A DNA stretch of 64,000 nucleotides, taken from Legionella gresilensis (lineage in GTDB: Bacteria > Pseudomonadota > Gammaproteobacteria > Legionellales > Legionellaceae). Where the stretch lies: contig NZ_CAAAHX010000002.1 of NCBI RefSeq assembly GCF_900639865.1, positions 124,001-188,000 on the forward strand. The letters are read 5' to 3'. The notes below the pieces were generated by a model, which saw nothing but the letters and a program-made list of their open reading frames with translations, had not been told where the DNA came from and searched no databases. Below are positions 17,128 through 26,104 of the stretch, one piece after another. Each line of letters starts with the position of its first letter. The stretch's first letter is position 1. The position numbers and the translations under genes are program-made.

Positions 17128-17910
17128 CTATTCCATAACCCAGCCATGTGAAACAATTAAGGATTGACCGGTTAGTGCATTCGATTCAAAAGAAGCAAAA
17201 AAGAGCGCTGTTTGGGCCACGTCCTCAGTTGTAGTAAACTCACCATCAACTGTATCCTTTAACATGACATTTTTAATGACTTGTTCTTCCGTAATGCCAA
17301 GCTCTTTGGCTTGTTCGGGTATTTGCTTATCAACTAGTGGTGTACGCACAAAGCCTGGGCAGATTACATTCGCCCGAACACCATGGGCAGCACCTTCTTT
17401 AGCAACAACTCGGCATAAACCTAATAAACCATGTTTGGCAGTAACATAAGGTGCTTTAAGTTTTGACGCTTCTTTTGAATGCACCGAACCCATATAAATA
17501 ATACTACCTCCACGGTTAGAGGCGTACATATGCTTAAGAGAGGCACGAGTTGTAAGGAAAGCCCCATCTAAATGAATAGCTAGCATTTTTTTCCAATTGG
17601 CATAAGAAAGATTTTCAACAGCGTCAATAATTTGTATTCCTGCGTTACTAACTAAGATGTCTATGCCACTGAATTGATCTGCAACGGAATTAATTCCCTG
17701 ATTCACTTGCTCTTCATTGGTGACATCCATCGCAACTGCTATAGCAGAATGACCCTGACTCTTAATTTCCTCAGCTACAAGTTCTGCTTGGGCAAGATTT
17801 AGATCGGCAATAGCTACTTTAGCGCCTTCGCGAGCGTAAACGAGCGCAATTTCTTTACCAATTCCGCTGGCAGCGCCAGTAACAACAGCTACTTTATCTT
17901 TTAAGCGCAT
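17128..17910 (-). CDS. bdhA: 3-hydroxybutyrate dehydrogenase (SDR family)
   Basis: 260 residues, classical short-chain dehydrogenase. The cofactor site [12 protein letters not shown] is at residues 12-23, the NAG motif is at SNAGIQ, and the catalytic Ser-Tyr-Lys are in [21 protein letters not shown]. After PGFVRTP comes the substrate lid with [13 protein letters not shown], characteristic of D-3-hydroxybutyrate dehydrogenases. The acidic residue after the glycine-rich turn (IADLN) predicts NAD rather than NADP. It oxidises 3-hydroxybutyrate to acetoacetate in the cytoplasm and is followed by acetoacetate decarboxylase, probably in one transcript. Confidence 0.9.
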   Translation of the reverse strand: MRLKDKVAVVTGAASGIGKEIALVYAREGAKVAIADLNLAQAELVAEEIKSQGHSAIAVAMDVTNEEQVNQGINSVADQFSGIDILVSNAGIQIIDAVENLSYANWKKMLAIHLDGAFLTTRASLKHMYASNRGGSIIYMGSVHSKEASKLKAPYVTAKHGLLGLCRVVAKEGAAHGVRANVICPGFVRTPLVDKQIPEQAKELGITEEQVIKNVMLKDTVDGEFTTTEDVAQTALFFASFESNALTGQSLIVSHGWVME

Positions 17911-18055
17911 GTCTTAATATCCTTATTTAAAGTAGTACTGTTACCAGTATAGCAACGATTTTATGATTTGGTTTTGCGCTAATAAAAAGACTTTTAGTGA
18001 ATAAGGGCAATCACTAAAAGTCTTGAATAATATACGTTAGAGAAATAATAACAGA

Positions 18056-18328
18056 TTAGTAATAATAGTAAGGATAATTGTTATAGCCATAGTAACCATT
18101 ATAACCATTATAATAATAACGGTCTTGAGATTGACCAACTGCATTACCAATTAAAGCACCGGCGCCAGCACCTACAGCAGTTCCCCAACCGCTACCGCCA
18201 GAAGCAGCATAGCCAATACCTGCACCTGCAAGGCCGCCACCAACTGTACCTACTTGAGCGTTTGTACAGCCTTCAAGTAAAGGCATTGATAATCCCACTA
18301 CAAGCAAAAATGGTAATGTTTTTCTCAT
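18056..18328 (-). CDS. Glycine-zipper lipoprotein
   Basis: 90 residues from the ATG preceded by GGAAGAAAATC; an upstream in-frame start lacks a ribosome site. The signal MRKTLPFLLVVGLSMPLLEGC ends in a lipobox with acylated Cys21. The mature protein has a glycine-zipper region (GGGLAGAGIGYAASGGSGWG, then AVGAGAGALIGNAVG), which typically forms a membrane-spanning hairpin, and ends in a Tyr/Asn-rich tail (YYYNGYNGYYGYNNYPYYYY). It resembles OsmB/SlyB-type envelope lipoproteins. It lies divergent from dapA; no operon partner is evident. Confidence 0.8.
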   Translation of the reverse strand: MRKTLPFLLVVGLSMPLLEGCTNAQVGTVGGGLAGAGIGYAASGGSGWGTAVGAGAGALIGNAVGQSQDRYYYNGYNGYYGYNNYPYYYY

Positions 18329-18479
18329 GATTTTCTTCCTATTTTTAGTTCCCTCAATAAACATATTAGTACATTTTTATATAAAATGACTAAAATAAAA
18401 TCAAAGACATATGAATAACCTTGTTAAATTGGTATTCCGCCAGTAGTATTAAAGAAGGGATTTTTTGGGAGAAAACATT

Positions 18480-19352
18480 ATGTTTCGCGGTAGTATGGTT
18501 GCATTAGTGACCCCATTAGAAAATGATAAAGTAGATGTAGGGCGCTTAAGGGAATTAGTTGAGTTCCATATTGAAGCCGGGACGCATGCAATCGTTGCTG
18601 CGGGTACTACAGGTGAAGCAGGAACATTAACTCACGATGAAAAATATTTAGTCATTAAGACTGTTATTAATCAAGCTCGCGAACGAATTCCAGTGATTGC
18701 AGGCACAGCTGCAAATGCAACGAAAGAATGTATTGAGTTAACCAAAATGGCAATGGAATGTGGTGCTCATGCTGCTTTAATTATGACGCCTGCTTATATT
18801 AAGCCGACTCAAGAAGGGCTTTATCAGCACTACAGTCAAATTGCAGCTGCAGTACCTATACCCTTAATTCTTTATAATGTGCCTAGTCGCACTGCCTGTG
18901 ATATGTTACCCGAAACGGTTGCAAGGCTTGCTCAAATTTCTAGTATTGTCGGTATAAAAGAGGCAACCGGTAAAGTAGAGCGTTTGAAGGAAATTTTGCA
19001 ATTATGTGATTGCACACTTGATATTTATAGTGGTGATGATGATACTGCAGCTGAATGGCTTATCGAAGGTGCTAAGGGTGTCATTTCAGTCACTGCTAAT
19101 GTGGTACCTAAGCAAATGGCGAAATTGTGTGAGGCAGGTCTTGCTGGTGATAAGGAGCAAGTAATTAATATCAATAAAACAATTCAATCCTTACACCGGC
19201 TGCTTTTTCTTGAAGCTAACCCCATTCCTACTAAATGGGCTTTAAGCAAGATGGGATTAATAGGGCCGGAACTGCGTTTACCACTTACGCCTTTATCTAG
19301 AGAACATCAAGAACCTTTAGAGCAAGCCTTAAAGCAATTGCAATTAATTTAA
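18480..19352 (+). CDS. dapA: 4-hydroxy-tetrahydrodipicolinate synthase
   Basis: 290 residues, the usual DapA length. The ATG is chosen because TTTTTTGGGAGAAAAC supplies a ribosome site just before it; an in-frame TTG five codons earlier would overlap that site. The motif [13 protein letters not shown] is the phosphate/pyruvate-binding signature, [10 protein letters not shown] carries the active-site Tyr, and IVGIKEATG carries the Schiff-base Lys (about residue 161). It condenses pyruvate and aspartate semialdehyde, the first committed step to diaminopimelate and lysine. As in E. coli, a small BamC-like lipoprotein gene follows directly. Confidence 0.95.
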   Translation: MFRGSMVALVTPLENDKVDVGRLRELVEFHIEAGTHAIVAAGTTGEAGTLTHDEKYLVIKTVINQARERIPVIAGTAANATKECIELTKMAMECGAHAALIMTPAYIKPTQEGLYQHYSQIAAAVPIPLILYNVPSRTACDMLPETVARLAQISSIVGIKEATGKVERLKEILQLCDCTLDIYSGDDDTAAEWLIEGAKGVISVTANVVPKQMAKLCEAGLAGDKEQVININKTIQSLHRLLFLEANPIPTKWALSKMGLIGPELRLPLTPLSREHQEPLEQALKQLQLI

Positions 19353-19363
19353 TGAGGTAAGAT

Positions 19364-19591
19364 GTGAAAAGAATTGTTTTAGCGATGTCAATCCTAGGAC
19401 TTGTAGCATGCTCGCAGTATGCAAGTACGGGAGAAAAAATTTATTTACAAAGTAGAAACGGTGCCACTATCAATGTACCGCCGCCGCTAACGGCAGCTAA
19501 TATTGGTCATTTTTACGATTTACCTACACCAGCGGCAAATTTTAATATAAAGAGTGTTGAACCGTCCTCTGCAATAGCTAGGACTACTTAA
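19364..19591 (+). CDS. Short lipoprotein resembling the N-terminal segment of BamC
   Basis: 75 residues, start GTG 11 bases after dapA (GAGGTAAGAT gives a ribosome site). The signal MKRIVLAMSILGLVAC ends with acylated Cys16. The mature part has the spacing seen in the unstructured N-terminal region of BamC/NlpB: a YL pair (KIYLQSR), a PPPL motif, and a YDLP motif before a proline-containing tail. In E. coli bamC lies directly after dapA, and its N-terminal segment is the part that wraps around BamD. Here the two globular BamC domains are missing, so this would be a minimal BamC or a remnant. The synteny and motif order support this; sequence identity is low. Confidence 0.55.
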   Translation: MKRIVLAMSILGLVACSQYASTGEKIYLQSRNGATINVPPPLTAANIGHFYDLPTPAANFNIKSVEPSSAIARTT

Positions 19592-19613
19592 GGTTATAAG
19601 TTAAGGTAAGATT

Positions 19614-20900
19614 ATGGAATCGACTGAGTTAGCTGTTATTCAAGAATTATCAACTCGTCTTGTTGAAGCACAGAGTCAAATACGTATTCTAGATAGCATT
19701 AAATGGGATGATTCCATACGTCAGCAATTTTTTAATGATAAAGCAAGTAAACTGCCAGCAGTCGATAAAGCTTACTATGATGAGTATCGGCCGCTGCCAT
19801 TTGATCCTCAAGAAAAACAAGAAGAGTTTCGTTTAATTTTACGGGATGCGCAGAATCAATTAGGACAGTACTCACCAGTTACACGTTTACTTAAGCGTCA
19901 ATGCGAAGAGTATGTTAAAGCAGTAGATATGCTAGCATATCGAGGGACCCCAGGGTTTAGTCAGCTTGCTACGGAATTATACGGTAGTCCCGATGATGTA
20001 TTTTATTCAGGTGGACCTCGATTATGTGATCTAGGAACAGTGCTTTTTGATGTATTAACAGCGCTTGATGTTCAGTTGCAATCAGATGCTGACTTAAAAC
20101 GTTACACGCCTGAAGAAGCACAACAAAATTTGCAAACGCGTTTAAGTAATTTTTTTAATCTGCACCCGGGCAAAATTACGGTCATGGTCAGTGATGATAT
20201 GATTGCTGACGCCTCTGCAGGTGCTGATAATATTAAATTAAGTCAACATGCAAAGTTTAGTGATAGAGATGTAAAATATTTAGAAGTTCATGAGGGGTGG
20301 GTTCATGTTGGTACGACATTAAATGGCTCTGCGCAACCTTACTGTACTTTTCTATCAAAAGGCTCACCTTCTTGTAGTGTTATTCAGGAGGGTTTAGCCG
20401 TTATTACGGAGATAGTAACTTTCTCTTCTTATCCTGGGCGAATACGCAAAATCACTAATCGTGTTATTGCACTTGATAAAGTACGACAAGGTGCCGATTT
20501 TCTTGATATTTATCGCTATTTTATTGAATGCGGCTTAAGCCCTATGGATAGTTATAATCATGCGGTACGAATCTTTCGAGGTAGTACACCAACAGGCGGG
20601 CCTTTTACTAAAGATTTATCGTATGCCAAAGGCTTTTTGTTAATTTATAATTTTATTCGCTTTGCTATAAGTCAGCATAGAGTTGAGATGATTCCATTGT
20701 TATTTGTAGGTAAATTAGTGCTCGATGATTTGCCCTTGTTAATGGAACTTCTAGAAAGAGAACTTGTAACCCCTCCCATTTATTTACCCCCGCCTTTTCG
20801 TGATCTAGCTGCACTTAGCGCTTGGATGTGTTTTTCTTTATTCCTTAATAAATTTGATTTAAATGAAATTCAAAAAAACTTTCGTTTTTTATTAGCTTAA
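19614..20900 (+). CDS. QEGLA-motif metallopeptidase-like protein (DUF1704; MATCAP-related)
   Basis: 428 residues. The region VKYLEVHEGWVHVG contains H226-E227...H231, an HExxxH zinc-binding motif, and VIQEGLAVITE at 257-267 supplies the conserved QEGLA with the third-ligand candidate E259. This is the family annotated as 'flavohemoglobin expression-modulating QEGLA protein', and it shares its core with eukaryotic tyrosine carboxypeptidases of the MATCAP type. No signal peptide is visible, so it is probably cytoplasmic. It starts 22 bases after the BamC-like gene and may be in the dapA transcript. The bacterial substrate is unknown; all motif residues look intact. Confidence 0.75.
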   Translation: MESTELAVIQELSTRLVEAQSQIRILDSIKWDDSIRQQFFNDKASKLPAVDKAYYDEYRPLPFDPQEKQEEFRLILRDAQNQLGQYSPVTRLLKRQCEEYVKAVDMLAYRGTPGFSQLATELYGSPDDVFYSGGPRLCDLGTVLFDVLTALDVQLQSDADLKRYTPEEAQQNLQTRLSNFFNLHPGKITVMVSDDMIADASAGADNIKLSQHAKFSDRDVKYLEVHEGWVHVGTTLNGSAQPYCTFLSKGSPSCSVIQEGLAVITEIVTFSSYPGRIRKITNRVIALDKVRQGADFLDIYRYFIECGLSPMDSYNHAVRIFRGSTPTGGPFTKDLSYAKGFLLIYNFIRFAISQHRVEMIPLLFVGKLVLDDLPLLMELLERELVTPPIYLPPPFRDLAALSAWMCFSLFLNKFDLNEIQKNFRFLLA

Positions 20901-20943
20901 TAAGGGTATAATTAATTTCTTTGTTAGTAATTGAGGACAGGCT

Positions 20944-21885
20944 ATGGGGCTTTTAGTTGATGGGCAATGGCAGGACACTTGGTATGATACTTCAAAAACC
21001 AAAGGTGCCTTTAAACGAGAGCCATCTAAGTTTCATCACGAAGTGAGTGAAAAACCGGATGCAAGTTTTCCTGCGGCTGCCAATCGTTATCATTTATATG
21101 TTTCTTTAGCCTGTCCTTGGGCACATCGTGCTTTAATTTTTAGAACGCTTAAAAAATTAACTAATTTTATTGATGTCTCTGTGGTTCACCCTCATATGTT
21201 GGACCATGGTTGGGAATTTAAACAGGGGATGGGTGCTACAGGCGATAAGCTTTATGGCCTTCGTTATCTCTACGAGCTTTATTGCAAAGCAGATTCTAAA
21301 TATACCGGTCGTGTCACTGTTCCTGTCTTATGGGATAAGGAAAAGCAAACAATAGTATGTAACGAATCTGCTGAGCTTATTCGCCAATTAAATAGTGCTT
21401 TTAATCATTTAACTGGCGATAAACAAGATTTTTATCCTCCTTCTTTATGTGCTGAAATTGATGCCATTAATGACAAGATTTATCACACCGTAAATAATGG
21501 GGTATATCGCTGTGGTTTTGCCACTTCTCAAGAAGCTTATGAAGAAGCATTTGAGCAGTTATTTGCAACCTTGGATGAATTAGAAGCCCATCTAGCGCAG
21601 CATAGTTATTTAGTTGGTGGCCAATTAACGGAGGCTGATTGGCGATTATTTACTACCCTTATTCGTTTTGATGCGGTTTATTACGGCCATTTTAAAACGA
21701 ATAAAAAACGAATCGTTGATTATCCAGCTTTGCAAGAATATCTTAAGCGGCTTTATCATTATCCAGGTATCAAAGAGACTGTTAACTTTTTGCATATTAA
21801 GCAGCATTATTATTACAGCCATCAAACTATAAATCCTAGTCGGATCGTACCTATGGGGCCTGAACTTAAGTTAGAGGAAGGATAA
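20944..21885 (+). CDS. Glutathionyl-hydroquinone reductase (Xi/omega-like GST, YqjG family)
   Basis: 313 residues. The N-terminal WYDTSKTKGAFKREPSKFH followed by the thioredoxin-fold YVSLACPWAHRALIFR is the family hallmark; Cys57 in the CPWA motif is the nucleophile that deglutathionylates glutathionyl-hydroquinones. The helical C-terminal domain contains YLVGGQLTEADWRLFTTLIR, the GST C-domain signature, and the length matches the YqjG/PcpF group. It is cytoplasmic. GAGGACAG before the ATG is a workable ribosome site. It is the last of several same-strand genes after dapA, 43 bases from its neighbour. Confidence 0.85.
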   Translation: MGLLVDGQWQDTWYDTSKTKGAFKREPSKFHHEVSEKPDASFPAAANRYHLYVSLACPWAHRALIFRTLKKLTNFIDVSVVHPHMLDHGWEFKQGMGATGDKLYGLRYLYELYCKADSKYTGRVTVPVLWDKEKQTIVCNESAELIRQLNSAFNHLTGDKQDFYPPSLCAEIDAINDKIYHTVNNGVYRCGFATSQEAYEEAFEQLFATLDELEAHLAQHSYLVGGQLTEADWRLFTTLIRFDAVYYGHFKTNKKRIVDYPALQEYLKRLYHYPGIKETVNFLHIKQHYYYSHQTINPSRIVPMGPELKLEEG

Positions 21886-21960
21886 ATAAAACTAAGCTAG
21901 CCGAAACAAGGCAAGTTATGGTTTAATAACCATTATTCTTAAAACCTTGGCGATTTTAAA

Positions 21961-22293
21961 ATGACTTTTGTTGTGACTGAAAGTTGTATTAAATGTAAAT
22001 ACACTGATTGTGTTGAAGTTTGCCCTGTTGACTGTTTTTATGAAGGGCCTAATTTCTTAGTGATTCATCCAGATGAATGTATTGACTGCGCGCTTTGTGA
22101 ACCGGAGTGCCCAGTGCAAGCAATTATGTCTGAGGATGATTTAACGCCTGAGCAAAAAAAATTTCAAGAACTTAATGCTGAGCTTGCACCAAAATGGCCC
22201 AATATTACGGCCAAAAAAGATGGACCTCCTGATGCAAAAGAATGGGAAGAGGTTAAGGACAAATTGCAATTTCTTCAAAAAGAGTGGGAATAG
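21961..22293 (+). CDS. fdxA: 7Fe-8S ferredoxin FdxA
   Basis: 110 residues. Two cysteine groups are visible: [20 protein letters not shown] (the irregular first cluster giving a [3Fe-4S] site) and [16 protein letters not shown] (a classic CxxCxxCxxxCP giving [4Fe-4S]). The C-terminal extension with [20 protein letters not shown] and a WEEVKDKL segment is characteristic of the Azotobacter-type FdxA. It is a soluble one-electron carrier. Its 3' end overlaps the start of the helicase gene by 10 bases, so the two are translationally coupled. In many gammaproteobacteria fdxA sits near mutS instead. Confidence 0.92.
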   Translation: MTFVVTESCIKCKYTDCVEVCPVDCFYEGPNFLVIHPDECIDCALCEPECPVQAIMSEDDLTPEQKKFQELNAELAPKWPNITAKKDGPPDAKEWEEVKDKLQFLQKEWE

Positions 22294-24254
22294 AGCATTT
22301 AACTGATGATGTATCTTCGCATTGTCAGCATGTTTTAGGTGAGCAAGGACGTTTATCTACTGCGATTCCTGGCTTTATAGCGCGCGAGGCACAAATTACA
22401 TTAGCAGCGGCAGTAGCTGAGGCAATTACTCAAAAAACAATGTTAGTTGCAGAAGCTGGTACAGGAACAGGTAAAACCTTTGCCTACTTAATTCCATCTA
22501 TATTAGGTGGTAAAAAGACTGTTATCTCAACAGCAACGAAGACGCTGCAAGACCAATTATTTCAAAAAGATTTACCACTGCTTATACGTGCACTTGGACG
22601 CGCTATCAATGTACAAAATTTAAAAGGAAGAGCCAATTACCTTTGTCGTTATCGTATTGAGCAGCATGCAGAAGAAGGCTTCTTTATTGCACCGCATCTT
22701 ATTCATGACATTTTAAAAGTTAAAGAAAAGGTGCCCCAGTTAACTTATGGCGAACGCAGCGAGTTGCTTGACATTAAAGAAGACTCAGCACTTTGGCCTT
22801 ATATTACTTCTAACATCGATAATTGTTTAGGTAGTGAATGTAATTATTATCAAGACTGTTTTTTAGTTAAAGCAAGAAAACGGGCGCTTGAAGCTGATTT
22901 AATTATCATCAATCATCACTTATTTTTTGCTGATTCTCGTTTAAAAGAAGAAGGGTTTGGTGAGCTCTTACCGGGTGTAGAAGTTATTATCTTTGATGAA
23001 GCACATCAGTTGGCGGAAATTGCTGCTCATTTTAATGAAGAGCGATTAGGTACACGGCAATTGCGCGATTTAGTCGATGATGTGATCCATGAATGGCCAG
23101 TGCTTGATTTAGCTAATCAACCGCTTAAAAAATTAAGTTTAGAAACAGATCAAGTTATTGAACAATTGATTGCCAATTTAGCTACTAAAGAGGATAAGTT
23201 AAGTTGGGATGTCGTAGAACGCCATCAACCCTTTCAAAAAGCTTGGCAACAATTAATTGATTTAATCGATACATTACTTATCTGTATAAAAGAGATGGAA
23301 GATGAAGAAAGTGCAGGACTTAAGCGCTGTGCTAAACGTCTTGAAGCGTTTAAAACAACAGCTGTAGCATTTCAAAAATCAGATAAAACACTCATTCGCT
23401 GGATTGAACGTTATAAGCACTCGTTAGTTTTACATGCTACCCCTTATGATATTGCTGATTCTTTTAAAGCTCTTTTAAAACAGCAATTATCTTGTGCTTA
23501 TATTTTTACCTCAGCAACACTTACCATGGGTTCCTCTTTTGATTGTTTTACTAAACCATTAGGTTTAGATACAGCTCAAACCCTACTACTACCCAGTCCT
23601 TTTAACTATGCAAGACAAGCCTTATTATATTTACCACGATTCTTACCTGATCCTAACGATCCTGCTTACTATCAAGAATTAGTTAAAAAGGCCTTACCCA
23701 TTATTAAAGCCTGTAAAGGGCGCTGCTTTTTTTTATTTACCAGTCACCGTGCTTTAAAATTAGTTGCTGATCTTTTAATCGATACTTTAGACTATCCTTT
23801 ATTAATTCAAGGAGAAGAAGCAAAACCTATTTTGCTAGCTCGTTTTCGTCAATTAGGTAACGCTGTTTTATTAGGAACGGCTACCTTTTGGGAAGGCGTA
23901 GATGTAAAAGGTGAAGCTTTATCCTGTGTAATAATCGATAAATTACCCTTCGCCAGTCCCGTTGACCCCGTAATGCGTGGTAAAATGGCTTACTTAAAAG
24001 CACGTGGTTTATCTGGTTTTGATGAATTATCGCTACCAAATGCGGTGTTGGCTTTAAAACAAGGTGTTGGCCGTTTAATTCGGGATGTGACTGACAAAGG
24101 GGTGTTAATGATTGCTGATCCGCGATTAACGGGTCGCTCTTATGGGCAACAAATTTTTGCAAGTCTTCCTCCTCTACAGAAAACGCGTGATGAACAAAGT
24201 GTTTTAAATTTTATTGATCAATGGGTGTTAAATCATGAAGTTGTTAGCGCTTGA
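22284..24254 (+). CDS. yoaA: ATP-dependent DNA helicase, YoaA/DinG family (XPD-like, Fe-S)
   Basis: 656 residues from a GTG overlapping fdxA. The Walker A motif is in [15 protein letters not shown], and the DEAH box is at about residue 238 ([11 protein letters not shown]). Four cysteines around [14 protein letters not shown] and [16 protein letters not shown] hold the XPD-type iron-sulfur cluster. Motif VI is in [11 protein letters not shown]. It is a 5'-3' helicase linked to replication repair; in E. coli YoaA works with HolC. As in E. coli, the gene overlaps tsaB (20 bases), which favours YoaA over DinG. I chose the GTG start because earlier in-frame starts lie inside fdxA. Confidence 0.88.
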   Translation: MGIEHLTDDVSSHCQHVLGEQGRLSTAIPGFIAREAQITLAAAVAEAITQKTMLVAEAGTGTGKTFAYLIPSILGGKKTVISTATKTLQDQLFQKDLPLLIRALGRAINVQNLKGRANYLCRYRIEQHAEEGFFIAPHLIHDILKVKEKVPQLTYGERSELLDIKEDSALWPYITSNIDNCLGSECNYYQDCFLVKARKRALEADLIIINHHLFFADSRLKEEGFGELLPGVEVIIFDEAHQLAEIAAHFNEERLGTRQLRDLVDDVIHEWPVLDLANQPLKKLSLETDQVIEQLIANLATKEDKLSWDVVERHQPFQKAWQQLIDLIDTLLICIKEMEDEESAGLKRCAKRLEAFKTTAVAFQKSDKTLIRWIERYKHSLVLHATPYDIADSFKALLKQQLSCAYIFTSATLTMGSSFDCFTKPLGLDTAQTLLLPSPFNYARQALLYLPRFLPDPNDPAYYQELVKKALPIIKACKGRCFFLFTSHRALKLVADLLIDTLDYPLLIQGEEAKPILLARFRQLGNAVLLGTATFWEGVDVKGEALSCVIIDKLPFASPVDPVMRGKMAYLKARGLSGFDELSLPNAVLALKQGVGRLIRDVTDKGVLMIADPRLTGRSYGQQIFASLPPLQKTRDEQSVLNFIDQWVLNHEVVSA

Positions 24255-24906
24255 TACTTCAACCTCTGTGGCAACGATTGCCTTACTAAATCAAGGCGAA
24301 ATACTTGAGCGCAGTCAAGTTGGTCAAGGCCAACATGCGCAAGTTATTTTAAGTATTATTGAAGAGTTATTAATTGAAGCAGCATTATCTATTTCACAAT
24401 TAGATGGAATTGTGCTTGGTCGTGGGCCAGGAAGCTTTACCGGCCTTAGAATCGCTTGTAGCATCGCACAAGGCTTAGCTTACCCTCATGATTTACCTAT
24501 ATTTCCTGTGAGCAGTTTAGCTACTCTTGCTTATGCAATTAAGACAACTGAGAAGAATCAAGATACTCCAATCTTAGTGCTGATTGATGCGCGCATGAAC
24601 CAAGTCTATTGGGCTTATTATAATAGCTCTTCATTAATTGATATACCTGAGTATGTTTCGGCTGCAAACGATATTAATATTATTCCTACATTGCCATTAC
24701 AATTAGTAGGTATTAATTTTATGCCTTACTTTTCTAATTTACCAGAAATGTTAAGAGCTAGCATTATAAGACAACAAGAGATACCCTTAAAAGCCAGTAC
24801 AATGTTACATTTAGTACAATCAGAGGCAGTTACCCCAATTACTGCCTCAGAAGCCTTGCCCGTTTATATCCGTAATCAGGTAGCACATCTTCCAAAATCA
24901 GACTAG
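24235..24906 (+). CDS. tsaB: tRNA threonylcarbamoyladenosine biosynthesis protein TsaB
   Basis: 223 residues, an ASKHA-fold protein. It begins [20 protein letters not shown], with a phosphate-1-like loop, and contains GIVLGRGPGSFTGLRIACSI, the TsaB signature. TsaB is the dimerisation partner of TsaD and, with TsaE and TsaC, makes the t6A37 modification of ANN-decoding tRNAs. It does not itself bind the substrate. The start lies 20 bases inside the helicase gene (shared ATG region TCATGAAG), a coupled arrangement conserved with yoaA in enterobacteria. A MITE-like inverted repeat follows within 7 bases of its stop. Confidence 0.92.
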   Translation: MKLLALDTSTSVATIALLNQGEILERSQVGQGQHAQVILSIIEELLIEAALSISQLDGIVLGRGPGSFTGLRIACSIAQGLAYPHDLPIFPVSSLATLAYAIKTTEKNQDTPILVLIDARMNQVYWAYYNSSSLIDIPEYVSAANDINIIPTLPLQLVGINFMPYFSNLPEMLRASIIRQQEIPLKASTMLHLVQSEAVTPITASEALPVYIRNQVAHLPKSD

Positions 24907-24912
24907 TAATTT

Positions 24913-25006
24913 TAGGTTAGGCTAAGCAAAGCGCAGCCAACAATTCAATCATATGAAATTAGCTTATTCATAATTTGTTGGGCTGCACTTCGTTTAGTCC
25001 AACCTA
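24913..25006. repeat. MITE-like element, about 94 bp with 30-base terminal inverted repeats
   Basis: TAGGTTAGGCTAAGCAAAGC at the left end is the imperfect reverse complement of the right end, which reads TGTTGGGCTGCACTTCGTTT then AGTCCAACCTA. The interior is AT-rich and has no open frame. Related copies lie at 33645-33730 and 53265-53354, and a solo end lies at 53422-53450. Confidence 0.75.
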
Positions 25007-25150
25007 CTCTTGCTATGTGGAAATGGTAAATATGTAAAATGACATAAGTTAACTTGACCAATGTAATAAGAGCTCTTATCATCCTTTCTTAATTTAAGTT
25101 CATAAATCAAGTTAAGCCCTATAATTATAAGCTAGATTAAAGGAGCTCTT

Positions 25151-25330
25151 TTGGATAAACGTCTCTTAGAAATATTAGTATGCCCTCTATGTAAAGGGAA
25201 ATTATTACTTAAAAATGAAGAGCTTATTTGTCGATTCGACAGGCTTGCCTACCCAATTAAAGATGGCATCCCTGTTATGCTTGAGCAAGAAGCACGCTTA
25301 ATCCCACTTGAGGAAAAGGAATCCTTATGA
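25151..25330 (+). CDS. Trm112/YcaR-family small zinc-ribbon-like protein (UPF0434)
   Basis: 59 residues starting at TTG, with AAAGGAGC 6 bases upstream as a strong ribosome site. The sequence [20 protein letters not shown] has the family's CPxCKG knuckle, followed by [20 protein letters not shown], the highly conserved C-terminal motif. Its last codons overlap the kdsB start (ATGA), exactly as ycaR and kdsB are arranged in E. coli. The family is related to Trm112, a methyltransferase activator, but the bacterial role is not established. The third cysteine is present and the fourth is replaced, which is common in the family. Confidence 0.9.
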   Translation: MDKRLLEILVCPLCKGKLLLKNEELICRFDRLAYPIKDGIPVMLEQEARLIPLEEKESL

Positions 25331-26079
25331 ACTTTAATTTCCATGTTGTCATCCCTGCACGTTATCAATCGGCTCGTCTTCCAGGCAAATTAATGATGGA
25401 GATTGATGGAAAAACAGTTATCCAACGTGTTTATGAACAAGCACTGCAAGCACAACCTAAAACTATTACCATAGCCACTGATAATGAGCAAATTGCTACT
25501 CATGCTAGAGAGTTTGGTGCTCATGTTGAAATGACGTTACCTTCACATGCAACTGGTACGGATAGAATTGCTGAGGTCATTTCCCGCGGGTTTTATACTG
25601 AAAATGATATTATTGTTAATGTACAAGGCGATGAGCCCTTTATTGAGCCTGCTTTAATTAATCAGGTCGCCCGTATTTTAACAAATCGAGAATTAAATAT
25701 GGCGACATTGTGTTGGCCAATTGAGAAACAAGAACAACTCTTAAACCCAAATATCGTCAAAGTAGTTCGTGACCGTTTTAATAATGCGCTTTATTTTTCT
25801 AGATCACCTATTCCTTATAATCGCAATGAGCCTGATAGCATTAGTCATGTATTTAGACACATTGGTCTATACGCTTATCGTGCTAAATTTCTCGTTGATT
25901 TTGTTAGCTGGCTACCATGTAAATTAGAAATCAGTGAATGTTTAGAACAATTACGCGCTCTTTGGGCCGGTCATAAAATAAGAGTGGATGTGGCTTGTGC
26001 TGTGCCGCAACAAGATATTAATACGGCAGATGATTTGGCAAACGCAAGAAGAGAAGCTATAACAAGATCTCTAGAATAA
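25327..26079 (+). CDS. kdsB: CMP-KDO synthetase (3-deoxy-manno-octulosonate cytidylyltransferase)
   Basis: 250 residues. It begins with the nucleotidyltransferase motif [17 protein letters not shown] (residues 7-23), followed by TGTDRIAEV and [12 protein letters not shown], which hold the CTP and Mg-binding residues. The later motif [13 protein letters not shown] and the acidic [13 protein letters not shown] are typical KdsB features. It activates KDO with CTP for lipid A core synthesis in the cytoplasm. It is coupled to the Trm112-like gene through an ATGA overlap. Confidence 0.95.
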   Translation: MNFNFHVVIPARYQSARLPGKLMMEIDGKTVIQRVYEQALQAQPKTITIATDNEQIATHAREFGAHVEMTLPSHATGTDRIAEVISRGFYTENDIIVNVQGDEPFIEPALINQVARILTNRELNMATLCWPIEKQEQLLNPNIVKVVRDRFNNALYFSRSPIPYNRNEPDSISHVFRHIGLYAYRAKFLVDFVSWLPCKLEISECLEQLRALWAGHKIRVDVACAVPQQDINTADDLANARREAITRSLE

Positions 26080-26104
26080 GAGTAAAAGCATATTATAAAT
26101 GCTG

